This document shows, piece by piece, positions 35,687-44,940 of a DNA stretch of 64,000 bases. Location: positions 62,001 through 126,000 of the forward strand of contig CAVVGH010000001.1 of NCBI GenBank assembly GCA_963747765.1. Reading direction: 5' to 3'. This stretch comes from VRUE01 sp963747765. GTDB taxonomy: Bacteria > Actinomycetota > Thermoleophilia > Solirubrobacterales > 70-9. A program made the position numbers and the translations under genes. The notes beneath the pieces are model-generated. The model saw only the letters and a program-made list of their open reading frames with translations. It searched no databases and had not been told where the DNA came from. Within the stretch, counting starts at the first letter, position 1; every line of letters starts with the position of its first letter.

Positions 35687-36469
35687 ATGAGCGAGGAGCC
35701 GGTGTCAGCGTCTGAGGCGACTCCGGCCGCGGGCGGGGACATTCATCGCGCGCCGCCCGAGGTGGGCGAGCCCGCAATCAGGCTGCGGGCGGTGAGAAAG
35801 ACGTACGGGGCGGGCGAGATCGCGGTGCACGCCCTGCGGGGCGTCGACCTGAAGATCTGGCCGGAGGAGTTCGTCGTCCTGCTCGGGCCAAGCGGCTCGG
35901 GGAAGACGACGCTGCTCAACCTGATCGGTGGGATCGAGTCGGCCAGCGCCGGCGACATCGACGTCGCCGGCCGTGACGTGTCCGCCCTCGATGAGGAGGG
36001 CCGGACGACCTTTCGCCGCGAGAGCGTCGGCTTCATCTTCCAGTTCTTCAACCTGATTCCGACCCTGACCGCGCTGGAGAACGTCGAGTTGGTCGCCGAG
36101 CTGAGCCGCGGCGCGGACCGATCGGCCGAGATGCTCGAGCGGGTCGGCCTCGGCGACCGCATGGACCACTTTCCGGCGCAGCTGTCCGGCGGCGAGCAGC
36201 AGCGCGTCGCGGTGGCCCGCGCGCTTGCCGCTGGCCCGCGCATCCTGCTGGGCGACGAGCCGACCGGCGCGCTGGACCTGGAGACCGGACGCACCGTGCT
36301 GGCCCTGCTGCACGAGCTGAGCCATGAGATGCACCAGACGGTGCTGCTGGTCACCCACAACGCCTCGATAGGGCGCATGGCGGACCGCGTACTGCAGATG
36401 CGGGACGGCCGCATCGCCGCCGACGAGCGCAACCCCACGCCCGCCCCCGCCGAGCAGCTGGAGTGGTGA
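35687..36469 (+). CDS. ABC transporter ATP-binding protein (MacB/LolD type)
   Basis: A 260-residue ATPase. Walker A GPSGSGKTTLLNLIGG (about 67-82), the Q-loop FIFQFFNLIPTLTALENVEL typical of the MacB/LolD/FtsE branch, the signature LSGGEQQRVAVARALA, Walker B ILLGDEPTGALD and the H-loop VTHN are all present. Thirty-odd N-terminal residues precede the fold. The ATG at 35687 has GGAGA seven bases upstream. It powers the FtsX-type permease encoded 4 bp downstream. Confidence 0.95.
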   Translation: MSEEPVSASEATPAAGGDIHRAPPEVGEPAIRLRAVRKTYGAGEIAVHALRGVDLKIWPEEFVVLLGPSGSGKTTLLNLIGGIESASAGDIDVAGRDVSALDEEGRTTFRRESVGFIFQFFNLIPTLTALENVELVAELSRGADRSAEMLERVGLGDRMDHFPAQLSGGEQQRVAVARALAAGPRILLGDEPTGALDLETGRTVLALLHELSHEMHQTVLLVTHNASIGRMADRVLQMRDGRIAADERNPTPAPAEQLEW

Positions 36470-36473
36470 GCCG

Positions 36474-38840
36474 ATGAGCAGGACGTTGCGGACGAAGGCG
36501 CGCCGCGACATGCGGCGCCAGCGTGGCGCGTTTCTGGCGATCGCGGTGACGATCTTCCTCGGCGTCACGCTGTTCGGCGCCAGCTACGACGCCTACCGGA
36601 ACCTGGACGCCTCCTACCGTCGCGCCTTCACCGATTACCGTTTCGCCAACCTGGTCGTCACCGGCGGCAGCACGGGCCGAATCGCGCGGGAGGTGCGGGG
36701 CACCGCCGGCGTCGAGTCGGTGCAGGCCCGCGTGCAGGCCGACCTGCCGCTGCGGGTCGGCAGCGACAAGTTCCTCGGCCGCGTCGTCGGCCTCCCCGCG
36801 GCGCACCAGCCCGTCGTCGACCAGGTTGAGGTCAGCGGCGGCAGCTATCTGAGCCCCAGCGATCCGACCGGCGTCCTGGTCGAGAAACACATGGCCGACA
36901 CGTTCGACCTGAAGCGGGGCGACCCGGTAACGGCCGTCGGAGCCGCCGGCCGCGTTCGCATGCGCATCCGCGGCATCGCCTCCTCTCCCGAGTACTTCTG
37001 GCCGGCTCGCAGCCGCCAGGACATCATCCCGGCGCCAAAGGACTTCGGCGTGCTCTTCGTCCCGGAGTCGCTGGCGGCACGCCTCGGCGGCCTTCGCGGG
37101 CCCAACCAGGCGGCCGTCTACTACGCGGGCGGGCACGACGATGCGGGCCTGACCCAGCGGCTCAGCAGGCGAGCCGGCAGGCTCGACGCGGCCGATGTCC
37201 TCACCCGCGCGGACCAGCCCTCCAACAGCGCCCTGCAGCAGGACGTCAAGAGCTTCCGCGAGCTCGCCGTCCTCTTCCCGCTGCTCTTCCTGACCGCGGC
37301 CGCACTGGCCACGGGCGTGCTGATGCGGCGCCTGGTGACCGCCCAGCGCCCGATCGTCGGCATGCTGCGCGCCTGCGGCTACTCGCGCCGCCAGGTCGTC
37401 GCCCACTACCTGACGTTCGGCATCGTCGCCGGCCTGGTCGGCGGCGGGCTGGGGGCGGCGGCCGGAACCGCGCTCGCCGGCGCGGTCACCCATGCCTACA
37501 CCGGGGAGCTCTCGATTCCGATCACCCTGATCTCGATCTCACCGCTGACGGCGGCGATCGGCATCGCCTTCGGATTGCTGACCGGCTGCGTCGCGGCGGC
37601 GCTGCCGGCGGCCTCAGCGGCACGGGTTCCCCCGGCCGAAGCGATGCGCCGCTTCGCGCCCTCGCAGCGCGGCCGGCTGAGCCTCGCCGAGCGCCTCGTG
37701 CCGCCGCTGCGACGGCTGCCGGTTCGCTGGCGAATGACGATTCGTGCGATCGGTCGCAATCCGCGCCGCTCGCTGTCCACCGTGATTGGCGTCGTCTTGG
37801 CCCTCACCCTGATCATCGTCTCCTGGGGAATGATCGACACGACGGAAATCCTCGTCAACCGCCAGTACAAGGAGATCGACCGCCAGGACTCCGAGCTCTA
37901 TTTCCGCGGCGCGCTGGAGCCCGCGGCGCTGCGCCGCATCCGTCAGACGAAGGGGGTGGCGCGGGTCGAGCCGGGGGTCAACGTGCCCGTCTCTCTGCGC
38001 GCGAACGGCGACCGCTACCAGACGTCGCTGGTCGGCCTGGAGCGCGATACGCAGATGCACGGCTTCCTGCTCGAGGGGGGCGGCACGACGACGCTGCCGG
38101 CCAACGGGCTGCTCGCCGGCCAGGCGCTCGGCTCGAAGCTGGACGTCGGCACGGGCGACACGGTGGAGGTGACGGCGCCGGGGACCGGGGTCTCAGCGCC
38201 GGTGCCGATCGACGGCTTCCTCGAAGAGCCGCTCGGCACCTACGTCTATGCGCCCCTGGGACCGATCCGCCGGCTCGCCGGACCGCGCCTCGGGCTCGGC
38301 AACGTCGCGCTGGTCCGCTACGCGCCGGGCGTCGACCGCGAAGCGATGCGCCGCCGGCTCAGCTCGCTGCCCGGGGTCGTCGCCTTCAGCGACTCCAACG
38401 CGCTGCTCGACATGGTCAACGAATACCTCGGCCTCTACTACGCCTTCATCGGGGTGATGCTGCTGTTCGGCGCGGCGATGGCATTCGCCCTCCTCTACAA
38501 CTCGATCCAGGCCAACCTCGCCGAACGGGCCGTCGAGGTGGCGACGCTGCGCGCCGCGGGAACCCGCTTCCGCACGCTCTCGCGGATGATCACAGCGGAG
38601 AACTTCCTTGTCACCGCGATCGGCATCGTCCCCGGCCTGATCGTCGGCTACGAGGTGGCGCGACTCTTCCTTGCCTCCTTTGCCAGCGACTCGTTCACGT
38701 TCGACCTCCAGATCCGGACCTCGACCATGGTCCTCTCCTCGCTTGCGATCCTCGCCGTCTCGCTGCTCTCCGAGCGGCCGGGCCTGCGCGCCGTGAAACG
38801 CCTGGACATTGCCCAGGTCGTCCGCGAGCGCGCCGCCTGA
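36474..38840 (+). CDS. ABC transporter permease with two FtsX domains
   Basis: A 788-residue permease. The N-terminal helix (GAFLAIAVTIFLGVTLFGAS) is followed by a large extracytoplasmic MacB-like periplasmic domain, three helices (about 255-385, with TAAALATGVLMRRLVTAQRP), a second fusion half starting with MTIRAIGRNPRRSLSTVIGV (about 422) and a second extracytoplasmic domain, and three closing helices with FALLYNSIQANLAERAVEVA. Two FtsX cores in one chain are usual for actinobacterial exporters of lipids, lipoproteins or peptides. It works with the ATPase encoded immediately upstream. The transported substrate is unknown. Confidence 0.93.
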   Translation: MSRTLRTKARRDMRRQRGAFLAIAVTIFLGVTLFGASYDAYRNLDASYRRAFTDYRFANLVVTGGSTGRIAREVRGTAGVESVQARVQADLPLRVGSDKFLGRVVGLPAAHQPVVDQVEVSGGSYLSPSDPTGVLVEKHMADTFDLKRGDPVTAVGAAGRVRMRIRGIASSPEYFWPARSRQDIIPAPKDFGVLFVPESLAARLGGLRGPNQAAVYYAGGHDDAGLTQRLSRRAGRLDAADVLTRADQPSNSALQQDVKSFRELAVLFPLLFLTAAALATGVLMRRLVTAQRPIVGMLRACGYSRRQVVAHYLTFGIVAGLVGGGLGAAAGTALAGAVTHAYTGELSIPITLISISPLTAAIGIAFGLLTGCVAAALPAASAARVPPAEAMRRFAPSQRGRLSLAERLVPPLRRLPVRWRMTIRAIGRNPRRSLSTVIGVVLALTLIIVSWGMIDTTEILVNRQYKEIDRQDSELYFRGALEPAALRRIRQTKGVARVEPGVNVPVSLRANGDRYQTSLVGLERDTQMHGFLLEGGGTTTLPANGLLAGQALGSKLDVGTGDTVEVTAPGTGVSAPVPIDGFLEEPLGTYVYAPLGPIRRLAGPRLGLGNVALVRYAPGVDREAMRRRLSSLPGVVAFSDSNALLDMVNEYLGLYYAFIGVMLLFGAAMAFALLYNSIQANLAERAVEVATLRAAGTRFRTLSRMITAENFLVTAIGIVPGLIVGYEVARLFLASFASDSFTFDLQIRTSTMVLSSLAILAVSLLSERPGLRAVKRLDIAQVVRERAA

Positions 38841-38851
38841 GCGCATTGAGA

Positions 38852-38963
38852 GGGAGGTCCGGGCAGGAGGCGAAACGTCTTGTGCTTTTCGGCAATTCGC
38901 CCGCGGCAGGCTGACCGCGCCTCACCGAAAAAGTTAAGTGGAGCCTCCTGCCCGGATCTCCCC
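38852..38963. terminator. Large inverted repeat between the permease and ThyX-like genes
   Basis: A 20-base arm at 38852-38871 (gggaggtccgggcaggaggc) pairs almost perfectly with 38943-38963, and an inner stem pairs cttttcgg (38885-38892) with ccgaaaaag (38925-38933). The right arm codes for the last residues of the ThyX-like protein, so the left arm is an inverted copy of that gene's 3' end. It is suitable as a bidirectional terminator. Confidence 0.75.
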
Positions 38964-40553
38964 TACACCGCTGCGCTTGCCGTGGGTGCGGATCTCACTG
39001 AGGATGCGCTCCAGGCGAGGCTCATCGGAGACGTCGACGTGGGTCATCGCGGCGGCGACGGCCGGGTGAACCGCAGCGATCCGCTCATGCATCGCCTGGG
39101 CGATCGCCCGGTAGGCCGGGTGGCCCTCGCGGCCGGAGCGCAGCTCGATCAGGTGCATCGCCTCGCGCGCGTTCAGGTCCAACACGTAGCGAATCCGGTA
39201 GGCGAGGCAGAGCGCGTAGGGCGCGACGTGCGACAGGCCGGCCCCACTCAGACGATCGTGCTCGGCCCTGGATGCCTCCAGGGCCCGTTCGAAGTCGTCG
39301 CCGACGCCCGCCTCGCGGACCTCGTCGGGGATCTCCGCGCCGAGGTCCGGACCGAGCCGCTGCCACTGGCAGGTCAGCATCCTGTGGCGCTGCAGATCCC
39401 GAAACGCCCCGTAGTCGGAGACGATCTCAAAGCGGTAGCGCAGAGCCTCGAAGCCGCGGCCCGGTCGGTGTCGGCGGTTGCGGCGCTCGCCGGCCAGAGC
39501 CGCCAGAAGCTCGGCCCGCCCGGCGGCCTCGAGGACGTCGACCCGGGCGCGGATCTCGGTCTCGGGCGCCGCGGCGGACTCGAACAGGCAGGCGGCCAGC
39601 AGGTCCTCTTCGGTGCCGTCGACGTGGACAAGCTCGACGGAGGGGGCGTCCTCACCGCTGCCGCGGTGGTCGAGCCCGAGCCTCGCCACCCAGCTCTCGG
39701 TCACCTCGCGGCGCTTCGTCAGATAGGAGACCCACTCGCCGCCGCGGTCGGGGCGCTCGACCCGCGAGACGAAGCTGGGCATCACCTGCTGCAGCTCGCG
39801 CAGGATCATCCCCCCGCACTCGCGGGCCTCCGGCAGCGGCGAGGCCATCAGTCGCAGCAGCAGCTGCTCGTATGCCTGGCCCGAGGCGTAGACGCCGACG
39901 TGGCTCAGCGTTGCCGCCGGGAGCAGGCCGCGCAGCAGGTCGAGCGCCTTGGCCCGGATCGAGCGCTGCCAGGCGCTCTCGGGCTCCCCCTCGCCGCGCG
40001 GCCAGCGGTTCGCGGCCCATTCCTCGACGTGGCCAAGCGACCGCGAGTAGATGGAGAACAGCTCGTCCATCGCCACCCCGAACTCGGGGCCGAGCTCCTC
40101 GTCGCGGTAGTAGCGGTAGCCGCCGCCGGCGTCGGCGGGCAGCGGCTTGTCGTAGGGGATGTAGCGGGTCGACTGCTCCAGGTAGGCGGCCAGGCGGCCG
40201 CGCTGCAGGATCTTCGTGAGTACGTTCGAAACCCACTCACAGGCGATGTGCGCACCGCCGACCTGGGCGATCGAGTCGTCTCCGTAGCCCAGGAAGACCC
40301 GCTCGTACAGTCCCGCGGCACGTTCGCCCTCCGTGCCGTCGAAGGGACGCTCACCGGCAGGGGCGTCGGGCGCGAACTCCTCCAGGTAGAGCCGCCGCAC
40401 GGTCCCCGAATATCGCGAATAGCGGGCAAAAAGGGCCCCCTTGACCGTCTCCGGCAGGTTGACGAGGGCGAAAACGGGCCGGTCGAGATTGGTGAAGTGG
40501 GGGGCGAGGACCGCTCGCTCCTCGGCGGTGAAGTCCTCGACCGGATAACGCAC
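38934..40553 (-). CDS. Long ThyX-like protein (two-domain FAD-dependent thymidylate synthase family)
   Basis: A 539-residue protein starting with GTG (RYPVEDFTAEERAVLAPHF), about twice the usual ThyX length. The N-terminal half has AYLEQSTRYIPYDKPL, resembling the ThyX serine-arginine region; the C-terminal half has DLQRHRMLTCQWQRLG, related to the FAD-binding RHR signature but without the usual closing S of RHRx7S, and RSGREGHPAYRAIAQAMHER resembling the substrate-binding arginine region. Two ThyX-like domains therefore seem to divide the active site or one has degenerated. Whether it makes dTMP is unproven. The 3' end is mirrored in an inverted repeat downstream. Confidence 0.82.
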   Translation of the reverse strand: MRYPVEDFTAEERAVLAPHFTNLDRPVFALVNLPETVKGALFARYSRYSGTVRRLYLEEFAPDAPAGERPFDGTEGERAAGLYERVFLGYGDDSIAQVGGAHIACEWVSNVLTKILQRGRLAAYLEQSTRYIPYDKPLPADAGGGYRYYRDEELGPEFGVAMDELFSIYSRSLGHVEEWAANRWPRGEGEPESAWQRSIRAKALDLLRGLLPAATLSHVGVYASGQAYEQLLLRLMASPLPEARECGGMILRELQQVMPSFVSRVERPDRGGEWVSYLTKRREVTESWVARLGLDHRGSGEDAPSVELVHVDGTEEDLLAACLFESAAAPETEIRARVDVLEAAGRAELLAALAGERRNRRHRPGRGFEALRYRFEIVSDYGAFRDLQRHRMLTCQWQRLGPDLGAEIPDEVREAGVGDDFERALEASRAEHDRLSGAGLSHVAPYALCLAYRIRYVLDLNAREAMHLIELRSGREGHPAYRAIAQAMHERIAAVHPAVAAAMTHVDVSDEPRLERILSEIRTHGKRSGVGEIRAGGST

Positions 40554-40734
40554 CCGAGCATCTTAGGAACTCTCTCGGCCAGGAACGTCGCGGCCTTCGC
40601 GGGCGGGCAGCAGGTGCGGGGCCCAGGCCGGGGTCGCGCCGAAGGGGTGCAGACAATAAGCTGCGTGACGTGGCCCGTCCAATGGGCCAGTTTGCGCATC
40701 GTGCGACTCGAACGACGGTTGTATATGTGCTGCC

Positions 40735-41481
40735 ATGACAACGGATGAGCGCCCAGAGGCGGTTGGGGTAAAGCCGCGCTTCCTGATCGGCGGTCTCACT
40801 GCGATCGCCGTCGGGCTGCTGGCACCGCTCCTGGTCGGCTCCTTCACGGGCGGCGAGCTGCTGGGGCTTGCCGCGATCGAGGTGGCTTGCCTGCTGGCGG
40901 TGGTGTTCGTGTGGCTGGCCCTGGCGAGGCGGCTCGAGGCTGGCCGCCGGGCCCTGTGGACACTGTCGCGCCGCGACGAGCTGACCGGTGTCGGTAACTA
41001 CCGGGCGCTCCAGGAACGGCTCGGCGAGGAGATCTCAAGGCATGCGCGGCGCGGGCGCGAGTTCGCCCTGATCCTGATCGACCTCGACGGCTTCAAGCAG
41101 GTGAACGAGGAGTTCGGGCACCTGGAGGGCGACCGGGTCCTGGCCGCGATCGGCGCCGCGCTGCGCGCGGAGGTTCGAAACGAAGATTCGGTGTTCCGCC
41201 AGGGCGGCGACGAGTTCGCGGTGATCGCTCCGGAGACGAACTCCGAGGAAGCCGAGGAGGTGGCGGCGCGGCTGCGATCCCGAGTGCGGCACTGCGGAGA
41301 GGGTGGGCTGCCGATCTCGGCCAGCACCGGCATCGCGAGCTTCCCGGCCGACGGGCGCACCGCCGACCATCTGAACCGTGTCGCCGACCTTGATCTGCTG
41401 AGCACCAAGCAGACCGCTGCGCGCTCCGACCGCAGCCAGGCGATCCAGATGTCGTGGCGCCGGCAATCGACACCGAACTGA
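40735..41481 (+). CDS. Membrane diguanylate cyclase
   Basis: A 248-residue GGDEF protein that would make cyclic di-GMP from two GTP. Two adjacent membrane helices (about 15-58) lead into the GGDEF domain. Key elements are DELTGVGNYRALQERL, LILIDLDGFKQVNEEFGH with the metal aspartate, and RQGGDEFAVIAP with an intact GGDEF active site. The RxxD inhibitory site is present (RNED, five residues before GGDEF), so product inhibition is likely. No sensor domain beyond the membrane segment is present. The gene stands alone. Confidence 0.94.
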   Translation: MTTDERPEAVGVKPRFLIGGLTAIAVGLLAPLLVGSFTGGELLGLAAIEVACLLAVVFVWLALARRLEAGRRALWTLSRRDELTGVGNYRALQERLGEEISRHARRGREFALILIDLDGFKQVNEEFGHLEGDRVLAAIGAALRAEVRNEDSVFRQGGDEFAVIAPETNSEEAEEVAARLRSRVRHCGEGGLPISASTGIASFPADGRTADHLNRVADLDLLSTKQTAARSDRSQAIQMSWRRQSTPN

Positions 41482-41600
41482 AACTTCTCGACACCTCACT
41501 GTGAAATCTCGCGCGCAGCGCCTTGATTCTCGGCGCGGTCCGAGCTTGCCTGTCCGAAAGCGCCGGCGACGGGCGACGGGCGTGGCGAACGGGGGTGGCG

Positions 41601-42818
41601 ATGACGGGACTTTGCAACGGCAAGCTGGGACGGTGCCTGGGGGCTGCTGCGGCGGTGGTGGCCGCGGCGGCGATCGCGCTCTGCGGGCTGGCGGCACCGG
41701 CCGGGCTCGCCAGCCCCGGCTCGGCGACAACGGCCATCGTCTCGCTTGGCGACAGCTTCATCTCGGGCGAGGGCGGGCGCTGGATGGGCAACGGACGGGA
41801 TCGGTTCGGAGCCCGCTCGGGAACCGACCGCGCTGCCTTTGCCTGTGGCCGGTGGGGCGACTGCAGGCACGATCCGCATCGCATCTACGGCGAATCCGAG
41901 GACAACGGCTGTCACCGCTCCGACGTGGCGCCGATCCTCAGCGCCCCGGCCGCCGTCGGTGTGGCGGTCAACCTCGCCTGCTCGGGCGCCCAGACGATAA
42001 GCATCTGGCCCGCTGCGGACGGCGGGCAGGCCCTGCGGGGCGAGCCACCGCAGGCCGACCAGCTGGCGGCCGTCGCGCGACGCGACGACGTCAGGCTCGT
42101 CGTGGTGACGGTTGGGGCGAATGACGTCGGCTTCGGCCGTGAGGCGATCGGGTGCGCCCTGGCCTGGGCGCGCAGCTCGCCCAGCGATCCGCACCTCTGC
42201 CGGTACCGCGCCCAGGCAGGTATCGAGGCGGCGCTGCCGGCGATGCAGCGCAGCCTGAGCCGGGCCCTGCGCGGGCTCCGGGGGGCGATGGCGACGGCCG
42301 GCTACCGCCGCCGCGACTACAGGCTGGTGGCGATCGGCTACGCGTCGCCGTTCCCCGAGGGTCGCATGATTCGCTATCCGGAGAGCGGCTGGAGCCGCCT
42401 GACCGAGGGTGGCTGCCCGATCTGGGACGCCGATGCCAGCTGGGCAGCCAGGTGGGCCACACCAACGATCGCCGCGGCGATGCGGACTGCGGCGGCCGAT
42501 TCCGGGGCCGAGTTCCTCGACCTCCAGCATGCGCTCGACGGCCACCAGCTGTGCGACCGTCGCTCTCGCCTTGTCGGCTCGGCGGGACCCTCCCCACTCA
42601 CAGCCGAGTGGGTTCGGCGGCTCGAGTTCGTGCAGGGCTCGGTTCGCGAGTCCCTGCACCCCAACGCCTATGGCCAGCGGGCGATTGGGGCATGCATCGG
42701 CCTGCTCTACGCGAGGGCCCGCGGCGACTACGCCTGCCACGCCACCCCGGGCCGCAGCTACACGAACGGCATGCGACTCGAGCCCCTTGCGCAGCGGGGA
42801 CGCCCGGGCTCGCACTGA
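41601..42818 (+). CDS. Secreted SGNH/GDSL hydrolase
   Basis: A 405-residue exported hydrolase. The signal peptide (KLGRCLGAAAAVVAAAAIAL, ending near GLASPGSA) follows the ATG at 41601, which has gggggtggcg before it. The hydrolase blocks are IVSLGDSFISGEGG (nucleophile serine), AVNLACSGAQT, VTVGANDVGFG (the Gly/Asn block) and SLHPNAYGQRAIGAC (catalytic His with Asp replaced by Leu-His context). Six or more cysteines likely form disulfides. Related secreted actinobacterial enzymes are lipases or carbohydrate esterases. The C-terminal 40 residues are not assigned. Confidence 0.88.
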   Translation: MTGLCNGKLGRCLGAAAAVVAAAAIALCGLAAPAGLASPGSATTAIVSLGDSFISGEGGRWMGNGRDRFGARSGTDRAAFACGRWGDCRHDPHRIYGESEDNGCHRSDVAPILSAPAAVGVAVNLACSGAQTISIWPAADGGQALRGEPPQADQLAAVARRDDVRLVVVTVGANDVGFGREAIGCALAWARSSPSDPHLCRYRAQAGIEAALPAMQRSLSRALRGLRGAMATAGYRRRDYRLVAIGYASPFPEGRMIRYPESGWSRLTEGGCPIWDADASWAARWATPTIAAAMRTAAADSGAEFLDLQHALDGHQLCDRRSRLVGSAGPSPLTAEWVRRLEFVQGSVRESLHPNAYGQRAIGACIGLLYARARGDYACHATPGRSYTNGMRLEPLAQRGRPGSH

Positions 42819-42819
42819 G

Positions 42820-43179
42820 CTACCCGGCTGGCTGGGGTGGCGCCGCCATCAGCTCGACCCGCTGGCCGCCGGGCATCGTCACGAAGGCGCGCGGTTTGCC
42901 CCAGAGTTCGCGGTGGCGCTCCAGCGCGTGCCCGGCTGCCTCGAGCGCGGCGAACGTCGCCTCGAAGTCCTCGACGACCACCGCGGGGTGGCCCAGGGCC
43001 GGGACCGTGGCCGCTTCGGAGTGGATCAGGTGGATCTGCGTGCCGCCACGCTCGAGCCAGGTGACATGGCCGCCCAGCTCATCGGGCGCCTCCACGCGCT
43101 CGAAGCCGAGGATCCGCCAGCAGGCGACGCAGGCCTCGACCTGCGCGGGGTCGACCTCGATCGAGACGTGGTGGAGCAC
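42820..43179 (-). CDS. VOC (glyoxalase/bleomycin resistance) superfamily protein
   Basis: A 119-residue protein beginning with GTG (LHHVSIEVDPAQVEACVACW). The two beta-alpha-beta-beta-beta modules are visible: HHVSIEVD and TQIHLIHSE in the first, GHPAVVVEDFEATFAALEAA and RAFVTMPGGQRVELM in the second. Metal ligands would be the N-terminal histidine, the IHLIH histidine, and the glutamate in RVELM. The substrate cannot be deduced. It is convergent with the SGNH gene, ending one base after it. Confidence 0.88.
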   Translation of the reverse strand: MLHHVSIEVDPAQVEACVACWRILGFERVEAPDELGGHVTWLERGGTQIHLIHSEAATVPALGHPAVVVEDFEATFAALEAAGHALERHRELWGKPRAFVTMPGGQRVELMAAPPQPAG

Positions 43180-43235
43180 CGTTGCCTCTATCGGCGTGTA
43201 GAGACTCGCATCGAGGGCGGCATTGTAGTCGGGGC

Positions 43236-44159
43236 TCAGAACAGCAGCGAGGCAAGGGCGACAGCGACGACGATCGCGGTCGACCAGCTGACCGCCTCGG
43301 CCGTCACCTCCAAGTCCAGGCCATAGGCGTGGGCGACCACCATCGAGTTGAGCCCGGTGGGCATCGCGGCGAGCAGAAGGTAGGCGCCGGGGAGCTCGAT
43401 CAGGGGCGCGGCGAGCAGCACCAGCAGCGCCGGCGCAATCGCCAGGCGCGCGGCAACCCCGAGAGCGACCGGTCGGGTCAGACGTGGCGGGATCGGCAGC
43501 TGACCGGCCTCGGCGCCCTCCGCCAGGGTCGCACCGACCGCGAAGAAGCCGACCGGCAGAATCGCCACCACAAGCGCCTGGGAGGCATCGACCAGGGCGC
43601 TCGGCGCCAGGACGCTGGGTGCGAGCAGCCCGGCGATCGCCGCGTAGAGGGGCGGGTTACGCGTGAAGAAGGCCCGCACCCGGTCGCGCGGCCCCTCGCC
43701 GGCCTTCGTGCCGAAGGCGGCACCGACCGCGAAGGCGCCGAGCAACAGCGAGGGGCCGCTGACCAGCACGTCGTAGAGCACCGCAATCGGGAGCTGGTCG
43801 CGGCCGAGCAGCGCCACGGTCATCGGGTATCCGAGGTAGCCGGTGTTGACGCAGAGCACCGCCGCGACCACGGCGCCGACCCTGTGAGGCGGCAGCCGCA
43901 GGATCCTGCTCGCGACCCACCAGGCGAGCAGGGCCACAACCGAGACGGCCACCAGCCCCAACGCCAGGCCGATGCCGTGCTCGACGTCGACCTCGCTGGA
44001 GGCGAGGTTGAAGAAGATAACCGGCGGCAGCAGCACGTAGAGGATCAACAGCAGCGAACGGCGTGCGGCAAGGCCCGCCGCCAGCGGCCAACGCCGCTCT
44101 GCGCCGACGCCCACCGCGACCGCCATCGCGATGGTGGCAACGATCAGAAGCACGCCCAT
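43236..44159 (-). CDS. AEC-family transporter
   Basis: A 307-residue protein with about ten membrane helices of the auxin efflux carrier (AEC) superfamily. Characteristic parts are SLLLILYVLLPPVIFFNLAS in the N-terminal half with the conserved proline pair, VLCVNTGYLGYPMTVALLGR with the NTGY-GYP pattern, and PTGLNSMVVAHAYGLD in the C-terminal half. Bacterial members move organic acids such as malate. No neighbour indicates the substrate. Upstream lies the composite repeat at 44294-44670. Confidence 0.9.
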   Translation of the reverse strand: MGVLLIVATIAMAVAVGVGAERRWPLAAGLAARRSLLLILYVLLPPVIFFNLASSEVDVEHGIGLALGLVAVSVVALLAWWVASRILRLPPHRVGAVVAAVLCVNTGYLGYPMTVALLGRDQLPIAVLYDVLVSGPSLLLGAFAVGAAFGTKAGEGPRDRVRAFFTRNPPLYAAIAGLLAPSVLAPSALVDASQALVVAILPVGFFAVGATLAEGAEAGQLPIPPRLTRPVALGVAARLAIAPALLVLLAAPLIELPGAYLLLAAMPTGLNSMVVAHAYGLDLEVTAEAVSWSTAIVVAVALASLLF

Positions 44160-44293
44160 CCATTCAGCCTATGCGCGGGCCGCAGGGGCTATCCCGGTTG
44201 GGGATTGAACGGTTTGTGGCTTTCCGGCGGTGGCCCTCGGGACATCCGATAGCCGCCTGCTGCGTATCCGCCTCGCCCAGGTCCCCCCAGCCG

Positions 44294-44670
44294 CTCCGTT
44301 CGTCATTTGTACCGCCCAGCGACACAAAGAGCGAACGGAGTCTCGCCCGGGCAATTCCAGCCGCTCCGTTCGTCATTTGTACCGCCCAGCGACACAAAGA
44401 GCGAACGGAGTCTCGCCCGGGCGATTCCAGCCGCTCCGTTCGTCATTTGTACCGCTCTGCGACACAAAGAGCGAACGGAGCTCGTGTCCGCTGCGTTTAG
44501 GCCACACCTCGCGAAACGACACCCGTAGCCCCTGCCCATCTGGGGCCCCTACCAGCCCTCCCCTGTTTGCCCTCCTCACCTGCAAGTAGGAGGGCAAACA
44601 GGGGAGGGGCTGTTTCTCTCATCATCAATCGACGAAGGGTTCGTTTCGGGTTGGAGGTCTCCATCGGTCA
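44294..44670. repeat. Composite hairpin repeat element, copy 3 (inverted, B-B-B-F-A-E)
   Basis: Three B hairpins (44294-44340, 44364-44410, 44434-44480) are exactly 70 bp apart with the spacer tctcgcccgggc shared. Block F follows, then hairpin A (arms 44554-44575 and 44589-44611, loop tcacctgcaagta), then block E (tttctctcatc and ggttcgtttcggg). Relative to copy 1 the whole element is inverted. The rest of the 781-bp gap up to nuoN (44671-44940) holds nothing I can assign. Confidence 0.9.
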
Positions 44671-44940
44671 ACGAGGTGCTCTCCTGGGTCCCGGGGGCAT
44701 CTCCGCGCTCCTCGTCAGAGAGCCAGGGGGCTCGGGGACTTCGAGCCCAGTGACGAAAGAGGGCTCTCCTAACGTTTCCGTGGGTCACGTAAGCAGTTGA
44801 GAAAGAGGCGGGACGGTCGGCAACGGATGGACTGGTCGGCCTTGAGCGGTGTGGCCTGAGCGGCGCGTGGGGACGGGCGGCCCTGAGCCAACCGGATAGG
44901 CATCAGCTGCCTTCGGGAAAAGCTCCTCCCGGATTGCCCC

